NCBI GenBank assembly: GCA_041390125.1
Contig: JAWKQN010000036.1
Coordinates: forward strand, 1 to 7,899
Reading direction: 5' to 3'
Length of the DNA: 7,899 bases
DNA from: Gemmatimonadota bacterium
Lineage (GTDB): Bacteria > Gemmatimonadota > Gemmatimonadetes > Longimicrobiales > Gaopeijiaceae
Part shown: in pieces, positions 1 through 4,047 of the stretch
Position numbering within the stretch: position 1 is the stretch's first letter
Layout: every line of letters begins with the position of its first letter
Notes under the pieces: model-generated
What the model saw: only the letters and a program-made list of their open reading frames with translations
What the model was told of the DNA's origin: nothing
Databases searched by the model: none
Program-made: the position numbers and the translations under genes

Positions 1-657
1 CTCGCCGCTACTGCGGCCACCTTCGGGTTCTTCACGGCGGTGGATACGGCCACGGACGCGCTGGACAAGCTGCACTCCACGGCCGAGGCCCATGAGCGGG
101 TGATGGTCGTGGAGCTGATGGGCCGCCACACCGGCTGGATCGCGCTCTTCGCGGGAATGGCGGGCACCGCCGACGTGATCCTCATCCCCGAGATCCCCTA
201 CCGGTTGGACAGGGTCTGCGCGTCGATCGAGGACCGCTACGCCCGGGGACGCCGCTTCGCCATCGTGGCCGTGGCCGAGGGTGCCCGCGCCCTGAACGAG
301 GACGCCGTCTTCATCGAGACCGGGCGTCCGGACGCCGCAGACCGGTACGGGGGGATCGCCGAACGGCTCGCCCGCCAGATCGCCGAGCACACCGGCAGGG
401 AGACCCGGTCGCTCGTGCTCGGTCACCTGCAGCGCGGCGGCCACCCCAACGCCTACGACCGCCTCCTGTCGCTCCGGTTCGGCGCCGCCGCGGTGCAGAT
501 GATCGCGGACGGGCACTTCGGCTGCATGGTGGCGCTGGACCCTCCCGAGGTGAAGGCCGTGCCCATCGTGGACGCCATCCGCGAGCTGAAGCGCGTTCCC
601 CTCGGCGGCGACGTGATCGCCACGGCCCGTGCGCAGGGGATCTGTCTCGGTGACTGA
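1..657 (+). CDS. pfkA: 6-phosphofructokinase, C-terminal part (5' end outside window)
   Basis: This enzyme phosphorylates fructose 6-phosphate to fructose 1,6-bisphosphate in cytosolic glycolysis. The frame is open from base 1, so the N-terminal part is missing; 218 residues are visible. Visible PFK signatures are the TFGFFTAV helix start (residues 7-14), MGRHTGW at 40-46 (the MGR that contacts the sugar phosphate), a VAEGA segment, and ETRSLVLGHLQRGG near residues 134-147. That last segment carries the Arg, His and Arg equivalent to E. coli R243, H249 and R252, and is followed by a PNAYDR motif. The MGRHTGW form resembles group III (ATP/PPi mixed) enzymes more than E. coli PfkA. The residues that decide ATP versus PPi use (GGD and PxTIDND regions) lie upstream of the window, so the phosphoryl donor cannot be read and the enzyme could be a pfp-type. 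The stop TGA overlaps the start of tag, implying an operon. The family call is secure; the donor is not. Confidence 0.93.
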   Translation, partial: LAATAATFGFFTAVDTATDALDKLHSTAEAHERVMVVELMGRHTGWIALFAGMAGTADVILIPEIPYRLDRVCASIEDRYARGRRFAIVAVAEGARALNEDAVFIETGRPDAADRYGGIAERLARQIAEHTGRETRSLVLGHLQRGGHPNAYDRLLSLRFGAAAVQMIADGHFGCMVALDPPEVKAVPIVDAIRELKRVPLGGDVIATARAQGICLGD

Positions 658-1237
658 GCCGACGGAACGGATCCGCTGCGGCTGGGTCGCGAGCGCCGGT
701 CCGCTGGACCAGGATTACCACGACCGCGAGTGGGGTGTGCCCGTCCACGGCGACGCGCACCTCTTCGAGATGATCACGCTGGAAGGCGCCCAGTCCGGGC
801 TGTCCTGGTCCACCATCCTGAAGAAGCGCGAGGGCTACCGCGCAGCCTTCCACGGCTTCGACGCGGACCGGGTGGCACGCATGACCGCGCGCGACGTGGA
901 GCGCCTGCTGCAGAACCCGGCCATCGTACGCCACCGGGGCAAGATCGAGTCGACCATCGCGAACGCGAAGGGAGTGGCCGCCATCCAGGACGAGATGGGC
1001 TCGTTGGATGCGTTCGTGTGGTCCTTTGTGGAGGGGACCCCACTGCAGAGCGGTCTGCGCTCCTACCGGGACGCACCGTCGGCTACGGATCACTCGCGTC
1101 GGCTGAGCAAGGCACTCAAGCAGCGCGGATTCCGCTTCGTGGGTCCCACCACCATGTACGCCTTCATGCAGGCCGCCGGACTGGTCAACGACCACGAGGT
1201 GGGCTGCTTCCGTCACGCCGCCCTGGCGCGGCCGTAG
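650..1237 (+). CDS. tag: DNA-3-methyladenine glycosylase I
   Basis: Tag removes 3-methyladenine from alkylated DNA, starting base excision repair (EC 3.2.2.20). The chosen start is GTG at 650, preceded by an AGGGGA-type Shine-Dalgarno about 9 nt upstream. It gives 195 residues, against about 187 for E. coli Tag; a longer reading from 629 adds only non-conserved residues. The zinc-snap ligands of E. coli Tag (Cys4, His17, His175, Cys179) match Cys10 (in RCGWV), His24 (in YHDREWG), His182 and Cys186 (in NDHEVGC). Glu45 in MITLEG matches E. coli Glu38, which helps recognise the base. Other family blocks are GLSW, KKREGYR, RHRGKI, FVWSFV and KQRGFRFVGPTT. The start overlaps the phosphofructokinase stop by 8 nt (GTGACTGA), so translation is probably coupled. 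Nothing is broken or missing. Identity is very secure. Confidence 0.97.
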   Translation: MTEPTERIRCGWVASAGPLDQDYHDREWGVPVHGDAHLFEMITLEGAQSGLSWSTILKKREGYRAAFHGFDADRVARMTARDVERLLQNPAIVRHRGKIESTIANAKGVAAIQDEMGSLDAFVWSFVEGTPLQSGLRSYRDAPSATDHSRRLSKALKQRGFRFVGPTTMYAFMQAAGLVNDHEVGCFRHAALARP

Positions 1238-1250
1238 TCGCTCCACCCGA

Positions 1251-1255
1251 GGAGG
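1251..1255 (+). promoter_or_regulatory. Ribosome binding site fixing the aldo/keto reductase start
   Basis: A perfect GGAGG lies 5 nt before GTG 1261. The reading frame is open upstream to about base 730, but that stretch overlaps tag and encodes Arg/Pro-rich shadow sequence. The Shine-Dalgarno and the onset of family homology (QYTRLGSTGL) both place the start at 1261. Confidence 0.8.
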
Positions 1256-1260
1256 TCTCC

Positions 1261-2277
1261 GTGCAGTACACGCGTCTCGGCAGCACCGGGCTCAGCGTCT
1301 CCCGTATCGCGCTCGGCTGCATGTCCTACGGCAGCAAGCAGTGGCGGAACTGGGTGCTGGAGGAGGAGGATGCGCTGCCGCACTTCCGCCGCGCCGTGGA
1401 GCTGGGCATCAACTTCTTCGACACCGCCGACGTCTACTCGATCGGCGTGAGCGAGGAGATCACGGGCAAGGCGTTGCGGGAGTTCGCGCGCCGGGATGAA
1501 GTGGTGCTGGCCACCAAGGTGCGCCTGCGCATGGGGGACGGCCCGAACAAGGTGGGCCTTTCCCGCAAGCACATCATCCAGTCGTGCGAAGCGAGCCTGA
1601 AGCGCCTCGGCGTGGAGAAGATCGACCTGTACCAGATCCACCGCTGGGACTACGACACCCCGGTGGAGGAGACGCTGGAGGCGCTGGATCAGCTCGTGCG
1701 CCAGGGCAAGGTGCTCTATCTGGGGGCGAGCTCCATGTACGCCTGGCAGCTCATGAAGGCGCTGTCCGTCTCGGAGCGGAGTGGCTGGGCCCGCTTCGTG
1801 AGCATGCAGAACCACTACAACCTGGTCTACCGCGAGGAGGAGCGGGAGATGATCCCGCTCTGCGTGGACCAGGGCCTGGGGGTCATCCCCTGGTCACCGC
1901 TCGCGCGGGGCATGCTCGGCGGAAAGCGCCAGCGCGGCAGCCACGACACCACCACGCGGGATGGCGACGACGGCGTGCTTGCCGATCAGCTCTACGATCA
2001 CCCGTCGGACTGGGACGTGGTGGACGCCACGGTGCGGGTGGCGGAGCGGCGGGGTGTGGAGCCCGCCCAGGTGGCCCTGGCCTGGCTGCTGGCCCAGCCC
2101 AACGTGGCTGCCCCCATCGTGGGCAGCACCAAGGTCGCGCACATCGAATCCGCTGTGGCGGCCGTGGATCTGGAGCTCACGGAGGAGGAGCGCGCGGAGC
2201 TGGAGGCGCCCTATCAGCCCCACGGCGTCCGTGGGTGGCTGGATGGGCCGGTGCGGCTTCCTGGGATCAAGTCGTAG
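1261..2277 (+). CDS. YajO-like aldo/keto reductase
   Basis: This is a cytosolic NAD(P)H-dependent aldo/keto reductase of 338 residues with a (beta/alpha)8 barrel. The catalytic tetrad is visible as Asp54, Tyr59, Lys86 and His127, in the contexts FFDTADVYS, LATKV and YQIHRWDYDTP. The cofactor-binding end is shown by GASSMYAWQ, SMQNHYNLVYREEER, VIPWSPLARG and the C-terminal APIVGSTK. The YQIHRWDYDTP and HYNLVYREEEREM blocks, and the ending APYQPH, closely resemble E. coli YajO as I recall it (about 324 residues). YajO-type enzymes are linked to sugar or aldehyde reduction and, in E. coli, to a 1-deoxyxylulose 5-phosphate-forming activity. The true substrate here cannot be read from sequence. 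The gene follows tag after a 23-nt gap and is probably the last gene of the pfk-tag operon. Family assignment is secure; the YajO subgroup is likely. Confidence 0.93.
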   Translation: MQYTRLGSTGLSVSRIALGCMSYGSKQWRNWVLEEEDALPHFRRAVELGINFFDTADVYSIGVSEEITGKALREFARRDEVVLATKVRLRMGDGPNKVGLSRKHIIQSCEASLKRLGVEKIDLYQIHRWDYDTPVEETLEALDQLVRQGKVLYLGASSMYAWQLMKALSVSERSGWARFVSMQNHYNLVYREEEREMIPLCVDQGLGVIPWSPLARGMLGGKRQRGSHDTTTRDGDDGVLADQLYDHPSDWDVVDATVRVAERRGVEPAQVALAWLLAQPNVAAPIVGSTKVAHIESAVAAVDLELTEEERAELEAPYQPHGVRGWLDGPVRLPGIKS

Positions 2278-2342
2278 ATTCGCGACGGAGCGACGCCTCG
2301 GCATCCTGGAGCGGGCCGAAGACGACACCCGCGCTCCGGGCC

Positions 2343-2369
2343 GGCCCGGGCCGACCTCGGCGCCGGGCC
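2343..2369 (+). terminator. Strong GC-rich hairpin between the reductase and creatininase-family genes
   Basis: GGCCCGG at 2343-2349 is complementary to CCGGGCC at 2363-2369. Inside it, GCCG (2350-2353) pairs with CGGC (2358-2361), leaving an ACCT loop and one bulged G at 2362. That makes an 11-bp, almost entirely G-C stem. No T-run follows, so it is not a textbook intrinsic terminator. It could end the pfk-tag-reductase transcript, or sit in the leader of the next gene, whose ATG is 28 nt downstream. The rest of the 120-nt spacer shows no clear promoter. Confidence 0.45.
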
Positions 2370-2397
2370 TGATCCCCCTCGATCCACCGGAGGACCC

Positions 2398-3249
2398 ATG
2401 CGCGCCGCCTTCGCTTCGTCTGCGATCTCCGCCTGCGTCGCACTGGCCCTGTGCAGCGCTCCGTCGATGGCCCAGACCCGCGGCGCCCACCTGGGTGAGC
2501 TGACCTGGCCCGAAGCCGAGGTCCGCATCCGCGAAGCGCCACTGGTGGTGATCCCGTTCGGCGGGGGAGCGAAGGAACACGGGCCGCACCTGCCCATGAA
2601 CGCCGACGCCCGTGTGCTCGAGTACCTGATGCAGATGGCCGTGGACTCGACGGACGTCCTGGTGGCGCCGCCCATCCTGCACGGGTGGTTCCCCGCGTTC
2701 CGGGCCTTCCCGGGCACCGAGGTGGCCGACCCCGACGTCTTCCGGCGGTACGTCCACGAGGTCGCGAAGTCGGTGGCCGAGCAGGGCGCGCGCCGGATCG
2801 TGTTCCTGAACACCGGCATCTCCATGGCGACCGGCCTGCCCATCTCCATGGTCGCGCGCGACCTGCGGGTCCAGTACGGCATCCCCGTCCTGGTGCTCTC
2901 CTGGAACGACCTGGAGACGGACGAGGTGGACGCGATCGCCGAACAGACGGCCGGCGGGCACGCGGACGAGCTGGAGACGTCCATCCACCTGTTCCTGCAG
3001 CCCGATCTGGTCCACATGGACCGGGCGGTCCAGGACTACGGCGACCTGACGCCGCGCGGATACCCCGGCTACGAGCCCGGGCTGTTCTCGCGGGACCCCG
3101 ACGACCCCGAATATTCCGAGACCGGCCTCTTCGGGGATCCCACGCTCGCGACGCGCGAGAAGGGGGAGCGCGTGCTGGCGATCCTCACACGGCAGTGGCT
3201 GGCTGCGCTGCGTGGGTTCTCGCAAGCGCCGGAGCGGGAGCGGCGGTAG
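2398..3249 (+). CDS. Exported creatininase-family protein with altered metal site
   Basis: This is a 283-residue protein started by ATG after GGAGGA at 2389-2394. Residues 1-25 look like a Sec signal peptide: Arg2, a hydrophobic core around 9-19, and cleavage after SMA (23-25). The product is therefore probably periplasmic, unlike the cytosolic creatininases. Creatininase-family blocks are present: a PFGGG turn then KEHGPHLPMNAD (59-70), a PGT at 105-107 and GGHADELETS (186-195). Classical members read xxEQHGPHLP, with Glu and His as metal ligands, and carry NGHGGN or NGHxEN with another His. Here the Glu position is Lys59 (Glu is shifted to 60), and the NGHGGN site reads LNTGIS (137-142) with no His. 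I recall AKEHG/LNTG variants as a branch of this superfamily but cannot verify it here. The reaction is unknown; an amidohydrolase role would need an altered metal centre. It is followed by a hairpin and probably transcribed alone. Confidence 0.85.
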   Translation: MRAAFASSAISACVALALCSAPSMAQTRGAHLGELTWPEAEVRIREAPLVVIPFGGGAKEHGPHLPMNADARVLEYLMQMAVDSTDVLVAPPILHGWFPAFRAFPGTEVADPDVFRRYVHEVAKSVAEQGARRIVFLNTGISMATGLPISMVARDLRVQYGIPVLVLSWNDLETDEVDAIAEQTAGGHADELETSIHLFLQPDLVHMDRAVQDYGDLTPRGYPGYEPGLFSRDPDDPEYSETGLFGDPTLATREKGERVLAILTRQWLAALRGFSQAPERERR

Positions 3250-3271
3250 TGGGGCCGATCCTCCGGCCCCA
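3250..3271. terminator. Bidirectional hairpin between convergent genes
   Basis: TGGGGCCG (3250-3257) and CGGCCCCA (3264-3271) form a perfect 8-bp stem with a 6-nt loop, starting on the base after the creatininase-family stop and ending 8 nt before the stop of the opposing thioredoxin-like gene. There is no T-tract on either side. Position and symmetry suggest it ends transcripts from both directions or protects 3' ends. Confidence 0.6.
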
Positions 3272-3279
3272 CCGTCCAC

Positions 3280-3516
3280 TCAGCCGAGATCCGAGAGCGA
3301 AGCGCCGAAGTTGATGTGATAGGGCTTCGCGTCGATCACGAGCGCAGGGACCGACTCCACTCCTGCTCGACTGGCTTCCGCGATGCGTCCTCGCTGCTCA
3401 CCGAGATGCACGACCTCGACCTCGTAGCGTTGTGGATCCAGGCTGCGCGCGAAGGTCTCCTCCGCAGAGACGCAGACGGGACAGCCCGCATGGTAGAACG
3501 TCGCTCGGGTCTTCAT
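3280..3516 (-). CDS. Small thioredoxin/glutaredoxin-like CPVC protein
   Basis: This is a 78-residue single-domain protein with no signal peptide, so presumably a cytosolic thiol-disulfide or thiol-sensing protein. The redox motif is Cys12-Pro-Val-Cys15, after a beta strand (RATFYHAG). A SVPALVID segment (Val-Pro at 56-57) matches the cis-proline strand of the thioredoxin fold. At 78 residues it is closer to a glutaredoxin or NrdH than to thioredoxin (about 105). The start is ATG 3516, with GGAGG (complement of 3521-3525) 4 nt upstream; the frame stays open to 3729, but that extension overlaps the regulator gene and has no fold-like sequence. It is transcribed divergently from an HxlR-type regulator, a common arrangement for a regulator and its target. 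Its Shine-Dalgarno lies inside a predicted hairpin. The C-terminal YHINFGASLSDLG is unfamiliar to me. Fold assignment is good; partner and substrate are unknown. Confidence 0.82.
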   Translation of the reverse strand: MKTRATFYHAGCPVCVSAEETFARSLDPQRYEVEVVHLGEQRGRIAEASRAGVESVPALVIDAKPYHINFGASLSDLG

Positions 3517-3540
3517 GGATCCTCCGATCGGGACGGATCC
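3517..3540 (-). promoter_or_regulatory. Leader hairpin burying the Shine-Dalgarno of the CPVC gene
   Basis: On the minus-strand transcript, GGATCC (from 3540-3535) pairs with GGATCC (3522-3517). After one bulged G, TCC (3533-3531) pairs with GGA (3525-3523) around a 5-nt CGATC loop. The result is a 9-bp stem ending directly at the ATG. The entire GGAGG ribosome site (3525-3521) lies in the 3' arm, so the folded leader should limit translation. The palindrome CCGATCGG (3524-3531) lies inside the same stretch, so a DNA-binding role is an alternative. Confidence 0.5.
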
Positions 3541-3560
3541 GGGGGTCCACCTGGACCTCC
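3541..3560. promoter_or_regulatory. Interrupted inverted repeat, candidate operator
   Basis: GGTCCA (3544-3549) and TGGACC (3552-3557) are perfect 6-bp arms around CC. The symmetry continues outward as GG/CC at 3541-3542 and 3559-3560, with one mismatch (3543/3558). A 20-bp dyad of this size suits a dimeric winged-helix regulator. It lies 25-44 nt upstream of the CPVC gene's ATG, where its promoter or transcript start is likely to be. Confidence 0.45.
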
Positions 3561-3605
3561 GGCTGGTCTCCACGGTATGCTGCCGCCGCAGACGATCAAC
3601 CGGGT

Positions 3606-3632
3606 ACCGATCGGTCGGGTACGTTCCGAACG
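3606..3632. promoter_or_regulatory. Palindrome pair upstream of the HxlR-family gene, candidate operator
   Basis: ACCGATCGGT (3606-3615) is a perfect 10-bp palindrome. CGTTC-C-GAACG (3622-3632) is a second dyad with 5-bp arms. CGGGTAC also occurs twice as a direct repeat (3601-3607 and 3616-3622). The cluster ends 17 nt before the regulator's ATG, a position suited to autorepression. The core CCGATCGG recurs at 3524-3531 next to the divergent gene. Confidence 0.45.
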
Positions 3633-3649
3633 GTAAGGATTGTGGCACG

Positions 3650-3997
3650 ATGGGAGCAGGTTCACAGGACATCCCACCGGTCGGGCATGCGCCGGTGGCG
3701 GCGATGGTGGAGAGCATCGTCGGCTGCAAGTGGTCCCTGGCCGTGCTGGCGGCGATCCGTGGCGGTGCGCGGCGGCCCGGTGAGCTGGAACGTGCGTGCG
3801 TCGGGATCTCCGCGAAGGTGCTGAATCAGCGGCTCCGCAAGATGCAGCGGTTCGGCATCCTGACGCGCCGGAGCTATCCCGAGGTTCCCCCTCGCGTGGA
3901 GTACGATCTCACGGAGTTCGGCGAAGCCTTCACGGCGCTCCTGGATACGATCGACGTTCTCGAGCTGCGGGTCCGCAGAGGGGAGTTCGAGTCGTAG
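3650..3997 (+). CDS. HxlR-family winged-helix transcriptional regulator
   Basis: This is a 115-residue DNA-binding protein started by ATG 3650, with AAGGA (3635-3639) 10 nt upstream. The HxlR fold is clear: GCKWSLAVLAAI (25-36, the family's GGKW strand-helix), a GELER segment (44-48), GISAKVLNQRLRKM (52-65, the recognition helix) and PEVPPRVEYDLTEFG (77-91, the wing with the family hallmark PPRVEY-LT-G). Characterised relatives such as YodB, CatR and HypR sense quinones or disulfide stress through an N-terminal cysteine. This protein has none there; its cysteines are Cys26, in place of the second Gly of GGKW, and Cys50. It is divergent from a CPVC thioredoxin-like gene across 133 bp full of dyads, so it probably controls that gene and itself. 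The family call is secure; redox sensing and the target are inferred. The 50-nt gap after it holds only a weak dyad before the converging OmpA-domain gene. Confidence 0.93.
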   Translation: MGAGSQDIPPVGHAPVAAMVESIVGCKWSLAVLAAIRGGARRPGELERACVGISAKVLNQRLRKMQRFGILTRRSYPEVPPRVEYDLTEFGEAFTALLDTIDVLELRVRRGEFES

Positions 3998-4047
3998 GAC
4001 ACGGCGTGCTCTCCAGCCACGAGGCACCTCGATCAGGCCCCGACCTC

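Noticed and set aside
311..1246. Long minus-strand open frame (311 codons) over pfk and tag
   Set aside because: It lies antisense to two clearly identified genes, and its product is Arg/Gly/His-rich shadow sequence expected from high GC at third codon positions.
730..1260. N-terminal extension of the aldo/keto reductase frame upstream of GTG 1261
   Set aside because: It overlaps tag, encodes Arg/Pro/Gly-rich sequence without family similarity, and a perfect GGAGG marks 1261 as the start.
2425..2436. Lipobox-like Ile-Ser-Ala-Cys at residues 10-13 of the creatininase-family protein
   Set aside because: Cleavage before Cys13 would leave only 12 residues with almost no hydrophobic core; the SMA site at 25 fits a normal Sec signal peptide better.
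3572..3599. Possible minus-strand promoter: TTGATC (3599-3594) and TACCGT (3577-3572) with a 16-nt spacer
   Set aside because: The -10 matches only three of six consensus bases, which is within chance for this region; position is plausible but support is too weak to annotate.
3515..3649. Upstream extension of the HxlR-family frame to ATG 3515
   Set aside because: It would cover the shared spacer and overlap the CPVC start; HxlR proteins are about 110-120 residues and homology begins after ATG 3650.
3517..3729. N-terminal extension of the CPVC protein up to base 3729
   Set aside because: It would overlap the regulator gene and the whole control region, and has no thioredoxin-fold sequence; ATG 3516 has its own Shine-Dalgarno.
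4020..4031. Small dyad CGAGG-CA-CCTCG in the 50-nt gap between the regulator and the OmpA-domain gene, as a terminator
   Set aside because: The loop of two bases cannot form in RNA; opening it leaves only a 4-bp stem and there is no T-run.
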